Below are positions 32,601 to 42,315 of a stretch of DNA of 64,000 nt, one piece after another. Every line of letters starts with the position of its first letter. Positions within the stretch are counted from its first letter, which is position 1. Origin of the DNA: Gibbula magus (Eukaryota > Mollusca > Gastropoda > Trochida > Trochidae); assembly GCA_936450465.1 (NCBI GenBank), contig OW388299.1, forward strand, positions 35,661,548 to 35,725,547, read 5' to 3'. The position numbers and the translations under genes are program-made. The notes under the pieces were generated by a model. It was not told the origin of the DNA. It made no database searches and saw only the letters and a program-made list of their open reading frames with translations.

Positions 32601-33372
32601 CTATCAACTGCACTGCACTACTGTAAACATTGGGTACCTAACGCATTACACTTTATAATAATGAAGCATCCCCTGCACAAGGCATCTTGGGCCCTTCATG
32701 GGTTGTCATGGCGGCAAACCTCAGGTCGAGAGCCATCTAACTGTATCCCAATTGGTTAATATGTGGCTTGCTGTGTGAGGTAGAGCATTCTGATTACAGA
32801 GCTTGTAACCTCCTTGAATACAATTCTCAAGTCCAGTTTTTCATATGAAGACACTACAACTATCATCCATTATGCTAGACAAATTAACCCTGAAAGATCG
32901 TTGAAAGGGATCCCAGGGTTAAAACATGTATAGTCGACAGATATCCAAGTGCTAAAGAATACAGTCTTAATGAAATCCAAGGGTTAGCTAAAAGTAAAAG
33001 GATAGTGCGAAATTTACAATATCGATATGCGCCCGGTAAAATATAGTCTATCCCGATTGGGATTTACCAAAATATCCCGAACTTGATATAACAGGCCGGG
33101 ATATAATATACCGTTCTGTGGCAGTGTGGGTGTCCCCTTCCTGAAGTCAAGACTTGAAGTTGAATACGTCAACTGACTTTTGAGGTAGGGCCTATAATTT
33201 ATCTACAAATGACGCTGTTAGACAAAGTGTCATACCCAAACTTATCAATAAGATTTAATTTCCGTTTCTTCGCAGCAGTTTTCAATATTTCAAGGTGACC
33301 TTTTTGAATTCGTTGAGGAAGAATCAACAATTTCAACTGATCAAATGTCATCTCAACATTTTCATCCGCCAT
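24542..33372 (-). CDS. POLM: Family X DNA polymerase, Pol mu / TdT type, 9 exons
   Basis: Nuclear polymerase that fills or extends DNA ends during non-homologous end joining. Exons 33236-33372, 31814-32000, 31333-31428, 30047-30226, 29526-29597, 28085-28205, 26710-26842, 25173-25737 and 24542-24628 join in frame with GT-AG borders to 525 residues; human Pol mu and TdT are about 494 and 509. Domains: BRCT (about 5-95), 8-kDa domain with helix-hairpin-helix FGVGPTTAKKW (230-240), TGGFRRGKETGHDVD with catalytic Asp316 and Asp318 and the Pol mu/TdT His315, third Asp449 in RRVDLIV, and GWTGSKHFNRDLR (464 on) of the Pol mu/TdT clade. The end, EDRNC, matches the family's short terminus. Pol lambda is excluded by GWTGS in place of its YFTGS. 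It could equally be named TdT-like, since it may predate the vertebrate split. Confidence 0.93.
25173..25737 (-). CDS. POLM: Pol mu/TdT exon 8: palm, catalytic core
   Basis: A 565-bp exon holding GKETGHDVDLLISHPREG (metal ligands Asp316 and Asp318), the palm, Asp449 in RRVDLIVTP, and GWTGSKHFNRDLRLYATR. Between ICKFPKS and RRVDLIV there are about 60 residues where human Pol mu has about 24, so an unconserved insert of roughly 38 residues sits in the palm sheet. Acceptor CTTTCAG, donor ACG|GTAATT. Confidence 0.95.
26500..26668. repeat. Decayed element end with a 37-base poly-C run
   Basis: GGGGGTTTGAACCCCCTTAA, then an uninterrupted C run (26616-26652), then GGCTCCGCCACTG. The GTGGCGGA motif recurs at about 19130, suggesting an old dispersed repeat end with a hAT-like CAGTGGCGGA tip. 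Intron between exons 7 and 8 of the polymerase. Confidence 0.5.
26710..26842 (-). CDS. POLM: Pol mu/TdT exon 7: fingers and TGGFRR
   Basis: Codes residues 265-308, ending PGATVELTGGFRR. TGGFRRG positions the nucleotide triphosphate. Acceptor TTTTAG, donor GGAG|GTGATG, exit phase 2; the split Arg codon completes at the next exon. Confidence 0.94.
28085..28205 (-). CDS. POLM: Pol mu/TdT exon 6: helix-hairpin-helix
   Basis: Codes residues 225-264: LFSSVFGVGPTTAKKWIEKG, then WLSIEDAVQHD. GVGPTTAKKW is the helix-hairpin-helix that holds the 5' side of a gap in family X enzymes. Acceptor GTTTCAG, donor TCAG|GTATGG. Confidence 0.94.
28231..28599. mobile_element. hAT-like MITE, copy 1
   Basis: Ends CAGAGGCGTGTTCAGAACCG and the inverse CGGTCCTGAACACGCCTCTG. 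The subterminal parts are full of inverted AGTACTCGCG motifs. About 370 bp, in the intron between exons 5 and 6 of the polymerase. No clean 8-bp duplication was found. Confidence 0.75.
29526..29597 (-). CDS. POLM: Pol mu/TdT exon 5
   Basis: A 24-codon exon, EILEDGYSREIEAIIDDPNF, then QKMK. It matches the I.E.LE.G.s.e.e.v..de.y...k stretch of the family. Acceptor ATAACAG, donor GAAG|GTACAC. Confidence 0.92.
30047..30226 (-). CDS. POLM: Pol mu/TdT exon 4: 8-kDa domain start
   Basis: Codes residues 141-200, including LRDFDEDYSRALAFRRASAV, then LKSLPF and the first helices of the 8-kDa DNA-binding domain. Acceptor TTTTCAG, donor TTAGG|GTTAGT, phase 0 at both ends. Confidence 0.92.
30401..30718 (-). 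mobile_element. tRNA-derived SINE, full-length
   Basis: On the minus strand: tRNA-like head with acceptor GGCGGGA pairing TCCCGCC, A box TAGCTCAGTGG, B box GGTTCGAATCC and the CTTCGGA anticodon loop of tRNA-Arg(UCG) type. A unique body and a tail GCGGCGTTAAAACCC with TCACC repeats follow. Flanked by a perfect 12-bp duplication CATGAACTGGGA (30389-30400 and 30719-30730). Lies in the intron between exons 3 and 4 of the polymerase. It carries its own pol III promoter but is not a tRNA gene. Confidence 0.92.
30838..30980. repeat. Foldback element with ATAACTTCTTTATTGTGAAC ends
   Basis: Inverted arms ATAACTTCTTTATTGTGAAC and GTTCACAATAAAGAAGTTAT enclose inverted CTTCATCAGGT and CACCTGATGGAGG. Distantly like 42316-42545. 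Confidence 0.7.
31333..31428 (-). CDS. POLM: Pol mu/TdT exon 3: linker
   Basis: Codes 32 residues, EEDEVETSDQTVIPEWACQR, then ATPLKHHNHKLT. The P.WACQR.TPL..HN pattern is shared with Pol mu and TdT just before the 8-kDa domain. Acceptor TTCTAG, donor CACA|GTGAGT. Confidence 0.9.
31814..32000 (-). CDS. POLM: Pol mu/TdT exon 2: second half of BRCT
   Basis: Codes residues 46-108: PDVTHIVTEFETVEQVL, then LLSLLWLTDSFKSGKPV. The buried Trp in LLWLTDS is the BRCT hallmark that binds Ku/XRCC4 complexes in this family. Acceptor TTTGCAG, donor CACAG|GTAAAG. Confidence 0.93.
32145..33130. repeat. TIR element with GGGATATAATATCCC motifs
   Basis: CACTCTGTGGAAATCCATC, then AAACGGGATATTATATCCC at the left; GCCGGGATATAATATACCG, then TTCTGTGGCAGTGTG at the right. 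About 985 bp, non-coding, filling most of the intron between exons 1 and 2 of the polymerase. Confidence 0.55.
33236..33372 (-). CDS. POLM: Pol mu/TdT exon 1: start and first half of BRCT
   Basis: Begins MADENVEMTFDQLKLLILPQ and ends in KFG. Donor TTGG|GTATGA. The ATG (33370-33372) has A at -3 and G at +4. The frame is open upstream to about 33510 but contains no further ATG, so this is the first available start. Confidence 0.9.
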
Positions 33373-33604
33373 GTTGTTTGCGGAAGTGCTTGCGTTAAAA
33401 TCCGGAAAATGACACGCCAGGATAAACAACCGGACATAATACCCCACAATCGGCGACTTACGCGCACTGGATTTATTAGAGTTTGTTTTCAACTTTAATA
33501 ATGCAGCCAAACGTACATAAGTAACTGAAGATTAAAAACACAATAAAGAGAGCGTATTAAGAAAAACAGAATAATTTAATCTTGAAGATGAAACATCAAC
33601 CGTC

Positions 33605-33800
33605 TCACTCAGTCTGATTAAAATCAACCGTTTTCCAAGGAATAACAGTTGCAAAATCTACCAGGATACGAACACATATCGTTCGGAGGTTTCCTCGCCA
33701 AACCACAAGTTCATATCCTGGTAGATGCATTATTTTGCAAATTTTATTTCTCGTAACAGGGTCGATCTTATCAGACTGTTGTACATCAGACTGATTGTAT
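33605..33800. repeat. Foldback element upstream of the Pol mu/TdT start
   Basis: GTTGCAAAATCTACCAGGAT and the inverse ATCCTGGTAGATGCATTATTTTGCAA, with outer inverted CAGTCTGATT and AATCAGTCTGAT pieces. About 230 bp upstream of the ATG, so it may overlap the promoter. Confidence 0.65.
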
Positions 33801-34339
33801 TATTAAAACATTGTTCATTTGTTAAATATGCAAACCAATTAATAGCAGTTTGTCCCTTAAGAGAGTAGATTTTACCAAACAATCGTGTATAATTTTACAG
33901 GTAAATAGTTATTTCAAGAATACAATATGTTCGTGTTTTTAAAACTAAAAACAATGGCGAAAGCTTGTCCCCTAAAGCGTTCGTAAAATATATAATTCAC
34001 GGCATAATATTGACCGAGATGTCGTTAGCTATTTCATAGACAGTCATATCGTCCCATGACAATCACATTGTTCCAAATCCTAATTATATAAAAAGTAGTT
34101 TTGCAGTTACATGCATTCTAAAGTTTCAACGTTCAGAATATTTGTAATATAGGCCTGCATTCAAAAGTCTATAAAATTTGGCACGCATATGTAAAACTGA
34201 TTTTCGAAAAAAGAACTGTATATTATTATCTTTTCGAAAACATCCATATTAAGAGACAAAAAGACACATGGGTTGCAATTGATAATGTCGACACTATTGT
34301 GCATGTAAATGGGGTGTTTAGTTATGTTTTTGCACATGT

Positions 34340-34400
34340 ATTCACTCTCTTCCCACAGATTTTACTCCCTTCAGGTTTTCAATCGTAACCTCTGTTCTAC
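34340..34400. repeat. Dispersed repeat, ACTCCCTTCAG family
   Basis: CTCTTCCCACAGATTTTACT, then CCCTTCAGGTTTTCAATC. Inverse copies at about 37010-37075 and 57960-58050. Confidence 0.55.
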
Positions 34401-34562
34401 TTATAGTCGATATTCTTGTTTCTAACAAATCCCCTAGCAGCAATATAGAAACTACATGTAATATCCCGGATTTTTACTCGATGAAATTACATTTTACATT
34501 GACTATATCGTTTACGTAGACCGAGTTATTTCAAAGATATTAGCCTTATACTGTAAAGGATC

Positions 34563-35809
34563 CAACTTCCAAACGCAAGGCATAACTCTTGCCAGTCTGC
34601 ATTAGGGGAGACCGGGGCAGGTTCGACCCCGGGGCACCTTCGTCTTTTCTCTGTAATTTTTGTTAGGTGGTCACTTTAACTTCAGTTGGTGATTCCCAAG
34701 CAACCACGTGACCTAACTCATGTACACATAACCAAATGGTGTCGGTTCCACGTGTTATTTGCGACCTGTGAAAGAAAAACCGTTTTTCATTCAGTAGAGT
34801 AATATTTCCCCCTTCAATTCAGTTTGTTTTTGACAAATATTGCCTGTACTTATGTTTTTGTTTCTCAATGGAGGTGAACCAACATGGCAAGGGGTATATG
34901 TAATGATTATGTAATGTGGGTATGGTGGCTGTGTATTATCGCAGAGGTAACATAAAGGGGACATGTGGGTCTGGGGCACGTTCGGCCCCTACTGACGGGG
35001 CACGTTTGGATACATATATCATAACTGTGATTGATGTTCATTGGGAATTTTGACTCAGTTCTCCTTTGTGCGACTAACAAATATGCATATTTGTTCATGG
35101 TACTGTTTTTTAAAACATTATTTATTAATAACGAGAAGGGAGCGGTAATTAGTTCACATTTCAGTCGATTGTATAATCAGATCTGTTTCTTTCTTGGGGT
35201 ACGTTCGGCCCTGCACATCAATTCTTAATTCATAAAATGAATACTGAATCTACATGATAATAAACTATATCTATACAAAGCAATGATATGTCGTCTTTTA
35301 TCGGAAATATATGAGAATAATCTATATTAAATAGTCAGCTGTTGCCTCTATTTTAACTGATTAGGGCCGAACATGCCCCGTTTTGGCCAAACCTGCCCCT
35401 GGGGGTAGCCGAACCTGCCCCGAGGCGGGGTAAGTTCGGCTTTTAACCCCAGTGTCAAGAAAGTATAGTTATGGGAAAAAGTTATAATATTAGCCATTGT
35501 GAACAATTACTACAAGACAGTTAAGATGTCTCTCAATACGTGTACAAACAAGCGCAAGGATATGTCATTTAGCCAACCCATTACATTTATTTTGGTGAAA
35601 AGGGGACGAACCTGCCCCGGACTCCCCTACTGGCTGATTTACCCTTGCGGTATTTCCCTCGCTTTGTTGTGTCAAGACAGTGAATCGCTGCACTGGGAAT
35701 GCATATCGGGCCTGGATTTCTAAACACAAATTTCTTAAGGAAATACTGCAAGGCCTAAATCAGCCAGTAATGGAGACAGGCAAGAGTTATGCTTTGCGTT
35801 TGGAAGTTG
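34563..35809. repeat. Foldback MITE, family CGCAAGGCAT, copy 3, interrupted
   Basis: Left part 34563-34604 and right part 35628-35809 join to a normal copy of the family. The uninterrupted sequence at about 3231-3268 reads straight across the insertion site. Confidence 0.85.
34605..35627. mobile_element. 1,023-bp TIR transposon, non-autonomous, inside the MITE
   Basis: TIRs GGGGAGACCGGGGCAGGTTC and the inverse of GGGGAGTCCGGGGCAGGTTC, flanked by TA on both sides (34603-34604, 35628-35629). The end motif GGGGCAnGTTCGGCC recurs inside at about 34972, 34997, 35197, 35364, 35386, 35405 and 35424 in both orientations. No long reading frame. The superfamily is uncertain; the TA target fits mariner-, ISL2EU- or IS4EU-like groups. 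Confidence 0.85.
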
Positions 35810-36008
35810 TATAAAGGATCTTGCTAATGCCTCATGTAAATAAAAACAAATAAACAATTTTCGCTTTTGCCTCCGATTCGGCCTTTTTTTAATTTTACCA
35901 GCATGTTTATGGTCAATTGTTTTCACAAAACTAAAAGCGTATATCGAGGAAAACACATTATACGAGAAAACGGTTATCCTACGTTTATGTAAATACATCA
36001 TGACGTGT

Positions 36009-36923
36009 TACACTCAACCGCAAAAGAAACGTCACCATACAAAATACAAGATAATTCAATAATAAAGGCGACTGAAACGGAGATACAATCATGTCTCCAA
36101 AAGCCAACTAAACTAGATTTAAAATTTCAAAACATTATGTGTTCATATTTCTGTGAATTCTGTGACGTTTTAAGAAATCATCGTTTTGAATCTCCTTAAC
36201 TGGGCGAGATAAGGAAGTATAAAACGGCTTTCTTGGCTTGTTTTATGACGTCCTACATTAAAGGTGCGTCAACAAATTTAAGTCCAAGAAGGTTATTTAT
36301 GTCGATAACATATTTTATTAATTCAATTTCTACATTTTATGAATTTTTAAAGTTAAATGACAAATATTCCGGCCAAAATAACATTATGAAAAAGCGATTT
36401 CAACACCCCAATTGTACGTCAATAGTCATAAAAACAGAACTATTACACCCTGATGTATGAAATTGTGGGTACCTCTTTACAAACGATGTCCTTCGGTAAC
36501 GAATTCCATTTCCTTTTGGCCTGCCCATTTTTAGGTCAATTAATAAACAGATACTTGCCATCATATTATTGTAAATATCCTTCAATTGAAAAGTATATCT
36601 CCCTTATGAAAACCACATATAAACCCCTTTTATAAAAATTATCAAAATTCATTAAAGAAGGTTTATGTGTCTTTTGATAACAAACTAACTTAGCTATCAA
36701 ATTTGTATATGTAAATGTATGTATAAATGTTACTTGTGTACATAACTTGTATGGTTTATGACACATTCTTCTCTGTGTCACTGATATGAGTTATGAGAAA
36801 TAAACTCTGTTCTGTTCTGTTCTGTTCCTATACAAATCTTTAAAAATCCCCTTTCTCCGGCAGCAATATTTCGTTTTCCAAACCGTTTGAAATGTGGTGA
36901 CGTTTCTTTTGCGGTTGAGTGTA
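36009..36923. mobile_element. TIR element, family GGCAAAAGAAA, copy 3, carrying a LINE piece
   Basis: Ends TACACTCAACCGCAAAAGAA and the inverse TTCTTTTGCGGTTGAGTGTA. Inside matches 6325-6667 (inverted) and 46031-46546. It is longer than the others because a LINE 3' end is inserted at about 36475-36829. Confidence 0.8.
36475..36829 (+). pseudogene. Non-LTR retrotransposon 3' end (CR1/L2-like ORF2 C-terminus)
   Basis: Decayed reading frame with NEFHFLLACPFL, then NRYLPSYY and SIEKYISLM, the pattern (E.HFL..CP...RYLP.YY...PS...FI.LM) of the ORF2 C-terminus in CR1/L2-type LINEs. An in-frame stop follows, then about 180 bp of 3' UTR and a tail of TTCTG repeats (about 36807-36827). Nothing of the reverse transcriptase core is present, as expected for a 5'-truncated insertion. 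Confidence 0.7.
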
Positions 36924-37419
36924 TTCATGTTATTGGCAAATGTATCCTTTACAACGGCGCTGATTGCACAACTAACTTCGAATACAACCAAATCTCCATT
37001 GCTAGCCGATAATATAAATTCGTCATAGTAGAATAGAGGTTACAATTGAAAATCTGAAGGGAGTAAAAATTAGGCTGTTACTCGATTTTCATTGGAAACA
37101 GGCAGTTATCATATATTTTGTGATTGGCTATGAATATTCACGTTGAGTGAAATTATTTGAACTGAAATCATTACATGTAGGATTTTGGCATTTACCAAAG
37201 CAAATTAGAATATGAAAAACATCGAATGCCTTTGACAGGTTACAATGAGACCTTATTTTGCCTTTAAGTTATGTATAAAGGTTTCCTAGAGAAAAGGAAG
37301 ATTGGATAGCGTTGGTGTTTCTTAATCAATGTTTATTAAAAGATATATGCCAAACATTTAAGATTTCGTTATATAAACGCAATATATGAGACGGGGGACA
37401 TTTTTAACAATTATTTGTG

Positions 37420-37685
37420 TGATATACATGTGGATGTTGAAGTGCCAAATGTGAAGTTGAAACGCACAAAGATGTCATTTATTCCACCAAGCATTCACTA
37501 TTTAAATCTCTGATTACAACCTGACAGTCATATCTATATACCCTGTGATGATTATTAATTGGTAAATATCTTTGTACATTTTAGTTTGTTTATATCTTGC
37601 GTATTACGTATTTATGTATTTCCTTTGTGCTTAATTCATGACAATGCAAATTCCCTTCTCAAGGAAATAAAGATTTATCTTATCT
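37420..37685 (+). repeat. Possible LINE 3' tail
   Basis: Ends AATAAAGATTTATCTTATCT, then TA, the kind of short repetitive tail many mollusc LINEs have. No coding remains seen. Confidence 0.3.
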
Positions 37686-39535
37686 TAAGGACGAACCAAC
37701 TGCTACAGGAAAAGATTTGCAGGTACTCAAAGAAGAGATCTGGGATTTTCTCAAGTCTCAACACATATTTGGAAACCAGATTTAGACTTAAAAGAAGTAT
37801 TCTCTTCACTCCTCTCCCTCTTAAATGAACTAAAGAGAAGACAATACAAAGAATTTCTCCTTATGTAAGGAGACAGATAAACAAGACAAAAAACTCATCA
37901 AGAGCATAAATACCTCGGCCTATTGCTTCCTCAGCAGTCAACGAGACCAGTTCGCTTTGAAGATTGTCCGGAACATGGGTAGTATATCGCTTTAATGTTT
38001 ATATTGATGGGTAACACGAATAGAAAGAAATGACGATAACTGTTAAAGATGTTAAGTGACTTTTCAGTACCTCGGTGTTTTAAGCCATTCTTGTTTATAT
38101 TAAGAGCAAAGGGCTTCTTGTGTCCTGGAGAAATACATCCTCTATATATGTACAACTTCTTTATTGCAATGAGATAGGACCTGTTGGTGTGGATCGAAAA
38201 TAGACTGTGATGTTGATGCTTTATGGAACTTAAAAATAAAAATATAAAAATTTGGAAATTTCCAAGTATAAATATATTTTCCTATTAAGAATGATAAAAT
38301 CAACAACAAATACTGGGAAAATACAGGCTGTTATAGATGATTCTCGATGTCGATTGAACAGGAAGCTTCTATATGTTTCACTGTTGAAATCAGGTATTCG
38401 TGCTAATCTATTATTTTTACGTTATCGATTAAACTCAACTATGGCACTTAACACCTAATTAAATAACTTACAAAGAAAATATAATGATTACATGTTTTTA
38501 TTTTTTCACGGTATGTAATTGATGTTAGAGAGTGTTTGTATACACAACATAATTATGTCTGATGGGGTCACAGTGTCTGTGCTACATTGTATGCTCTTGT
38601 TATCTCATAATTTACACAAATAAAGGTATTTTATATCTGTCAACTAAAATTTATTTTACATCCAATAGGAATCGTATGATGATTATTTAGACAAAATTCA
38701 GGTTAAAAAGTTCTAATCTTGACAGTATGATATCCATCAAGACATTTAAAAAAACACTTACAACACCATGCAGGTAATAAAATAACAACTGTTACATCGT
38801 GTTTGTATCTTGAGTCAGAAGGAAAGTTACATTTTTATATTCACTTCACATCATTATATTGTGTATAAGTGTATATTAATATCACTAAGCCTGTTACACC
38901 TGTTTTACCGCATTCAACAGCATGGCTTTCATAACAGGTAAGACAATCATCATTCATAAATATTTATTAATATTCTGTATGTGTTTTGCACTACTTACAG
39001 TTACGTTGCAATATGATATTTTCAGCCAGTTAGTGTTGACAAATTTTATCTTTAAAAACTTTGAAATGAATTCGGGAGTAATAAAGGTTCGAACAAAATT
39101 TAGTAATTGCTAAAACACATAATCTTTGTAACTGAAATCATAGGCGATGTTACCGATATTAATCTCAAACCAATTGTTCATGGTACGTTCTAGATTTAAT
39201 GAAGATATTGAATATTAACAGTACAGGGTTTTGGAATGCGTATCCTTATTGTAGGTCCTCTGGCATATTTATTCTTGGATAATAACCATTTTTTTTAATA
39301 ACCAACGTGTTTTAAGAATGTCTCGAAAGGTGAAGTTCCCTCTAGAGTCCAACATAAACCATACCATGCCAAAACTAGTGACGCCTTATATTTCTTTACA
39401 AATGAGTAATAATGCAATTACCACAAAATGAAGATCACTGATCTTCAACATTTCAAGAACTTTCAATCACCAAAACGCTGTATGTTTTGTTTCTAGTGAT
39501 TCAGATACACAATAGACGATTCATAGACACGAGAA
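37686..39535. other. Intergenic, no feature seen
   Basis: AT-rich, no recognisable exon, RNA gene or tandem repeat. Short open frames have no family features. Confidence 0.4.
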
Positions 39536-39539
39536 ATAC

Positions 39540-39890
39540 GTTTCATAGACGCAAGTGACAGATTCATATACACAAACGACACGATTCATAGACACAAGAG
39601 ATATGATTCATGCACGCAAGACATACGACTATATAACAAGAGACACGATTCTTATACACAAGAGACACGATTCATATACACACGAGACACGATTCATATA
39701 CACAAGAGACACGAATAATAAACACAAGAGACACAATTCACGTACGCAAGAGACACTACTCACTTACACACGAGACACGATTCATATACACATTAGACAC
39801 GAATAATAAACACAAGAGACACAATTCACGTACGCAAGAGACACTACTCATATACACAAGAGACACGATTCATATACAGAAGACAAACTA
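39540..39890 (+). repeat. Minisatellite, 22-bp unit with 88-bp higher-order period
   Basis: Units of the form GACACGATTCATATACACAA, then GA. From about 39690 a block of four units (with AATAATAAACACAAG and AATTCACGTACGCAAG variants) is repeated once, 88 bp on. Confidence 0.85.
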
Positions 39891-39899
39891 TATGTTTTT

Positions 39900-42310
39900 A
39901 AAAGGTCATAAACACTTGAAATAAATATTTGAGTAAAATACCTCCATTTGAAACATGAAAATATATTATTGGTGAAAACTTTCTATTTCATTCACCATGA
40001 CTTCATGACTTTCATCCTTTATCTTTGCAATATGTACATGATGGAGGAGTAAGTGTATTAGGTCAGAAATATCGTGCTTCTAACACATTTAGACAAACAA
40101 TCTACAGTTGTACTCGTATGTATATCTTGTCTCTCTGCTTATGTCATATATTTAGGTCTTTAAGACGTTTGTCTGGGAGACCTTTTGTTAGTATCGTGTT
40201 TTGTTTTGTTTTTTTGTTGTTTTATTATTTTATTTTTTGTTTTTTTATTCATAATTTGAATTTTAGTTTTTTGTCGGACCCTATTTTGGATTTTCGGCTT
40301 CTGTCGTCAGTTATATTCCCTTGAAGTAAAACCTTCAAACTTCAATAACTCGAAAACAAATCAAGATAATTTCACAAAACCTTTACCAAAATATGGGCGA
40401 CAAGATTCCCCATCGTGAGAAATATAAACTTGATAATCCAAGAACATGTTCTATGTTACACATTGTTATAAAAGTATTAACCATTTTGAATTGCGAATAA
40501 AGAACATTATGTACGGGTCCGATAACATGTGTTTTTGCCATGTTCCGACTTTTTTTGTTTCTTTGAGGAAATTTTGTTCGAAACCTACTGAAGATAGAGA
40601 CATGATTGATAACTCATTAAAGTAACGAAACTGATTAATTTGGGGGGGGGGGGGGGGGGGATTTAAGTCAAACATGGGGTGATAGGTCAAACAGAAATAT
40701 TGAAGGCCTGTAAGCATTGACGCGTCAATCCAAGTTCTGTATGTATAACGTAACGCAATATAATATTTTGTTCTTTTTAGAGGCTAAAATACACTGAAGA
40801 CATGTAGTATAATAACTGTTCATGATTGAACTACACATTAAAATGTGTTGTTATTGAAATAAAAATAAATAAAGATGTTGAGAAAATTAAATTCCTATTT
40901 TCACATGTATACCTTGAGTTCATAATTTATTTTGTTAATTTTATTTACACCCATATTACTAGTCAGTCTCTATATTAACAGGTGTAATATATATACCTCT
41001 CGGGTTGTTTTCATTTATTTGCATATCAAGTGACTCGAATAATTAATATTGTAGGTCAGATACATTAACAACAATTCATTATAGGTTGAATTAGCATGGA
41101 CTCATATATGCTATTTCACATATGTAAGAGGTTTTATTATCCACCGACTTTTTTCGTTGCTTGGAAAACATATTTTGAAACTCATACAAACTGAGACCCC
41201 GACCCCTTCCCCCCGATAGAAATGCATCTCTAGGCTTAATCGTGAAGGGTGTGTCGCTTCAAGTTTATTATCCATATGGTTAAAATTAACCGAGTTAATA
41301 TTATTGATATTAGCACATGTGCACATATCACGTTTGCCTAGCAAACATTGGTTCAACGCGACCTCCCGTATTGTGTCGTCTGTGACGTCATAAAACGATT
41401 GTTCGTGACGATTGGTGCCCGATTCAGAAGTTGTGGTTTTGAAATCCGAAATATACTCGTCCCGAAAAAAGTACAAGAATGTGTACTGTTGCAGATAGAG
41501 TGATCCCAATGTAACAATGTTACACTCGTTCTCTATGACACGGCATGTAGCGTGCTTACGTTATCTAGCGTACTTACGTTATCACTCAAGAGGAGATGTA
41601 AAGGATCTTTTCTAAGTGCCGTTTAATCATTAAATATATAGAGGATATTTGACATTTCTCGTCGAATACCATGTACATCTCATCGAGTGAACTAGAAATG
41701 TATATTTTCACGAGTGGCGCAGCCACGAGCGTAAATATATTATTTCTTCTTCACGAGTTGGTAAATGACGAAGCCTCCGAGATAGCCTTCCTTTCCAAGG
41801 CCATCCTATGACGTCATCCTATTGTTACGATGACGTCATATCATTGAAAGTGTTATTTCACTGAGTAGAATAACATGTTATTTCACTCAGTGAAAATACG
41901 GATTTTATTTTAACCGATAAACGCCGTATTTCACCACTGAAAATCGAATAATTATCTCTATAAGGTTTCATATCACACCTTATAGTTAGCATTTCCGGTA
42001 TAGAGCCGGAAGCGCATTTCAGTCATTGTTTTGAAACACATTTTTACATGTTCGAGACATTCAGCTGTTACGATTATCCGTTTCGTATTTCAAAACAATT
42101 GACCCCAGTGTTCGTGATTTTCAAAATCGATTCGATGTCCTTATCTCTAGTACCTATTTACTCAAGCAGTGACATCATAGTTATCCTCGTTCCGGTCCCT
42201 GACACCACGTAATTGATAACTGATACCGCATGGTATTTGTGTGTACTGAATGGGATTTAGACTCACTGTATACTCAAGTCTTTGAAGGGCATTTTGAAGT
42301 GGCATATACA
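39900..42310. other. Intergenic with poly-G run and small palindromes
   Basis: A 19-base G run at 40642-40660; TTCACGAGTGGCGCAGCCACGAG at about 41710, with a relative at about 60070; inverted ATTTCACTGAGT and ACTCAGTGAAA pieces at about 41850-41895. No exon recognised. Confidence 0.45.
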
Positions 42311-42315
42311 TAAGA

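Larger units (their letters stand above)
35870..37075 (-). repeat. Outer dispersed repeat split by the TIR element at 36009-36923
   Basis: The reverse complement of 36924-36970 followed by that of 35870-36008 matches 57240-57415 across the site where the TIR element sits, so the 57-kb copy is an empty site. Shared pieces include GTGCAATCAGCG, ACATTTGCCAAT, ACACGTCAT and AATGTGTTTTCCTCGA. Confidence 0.65.

Noticed and set aside
33373..33510. N-terminal extension of the polymerase in the open upstream frame
   Set aside because: The frame is open but has no ATG; the MADENV start has a good context and fits the BRCT boundary.
40025..40324. 99-codon open frame with a Phe-rich hydrophobic stretch
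   Set aside because: The hydrophobic part comes from a T-rich low-complexity tract; no family motif.
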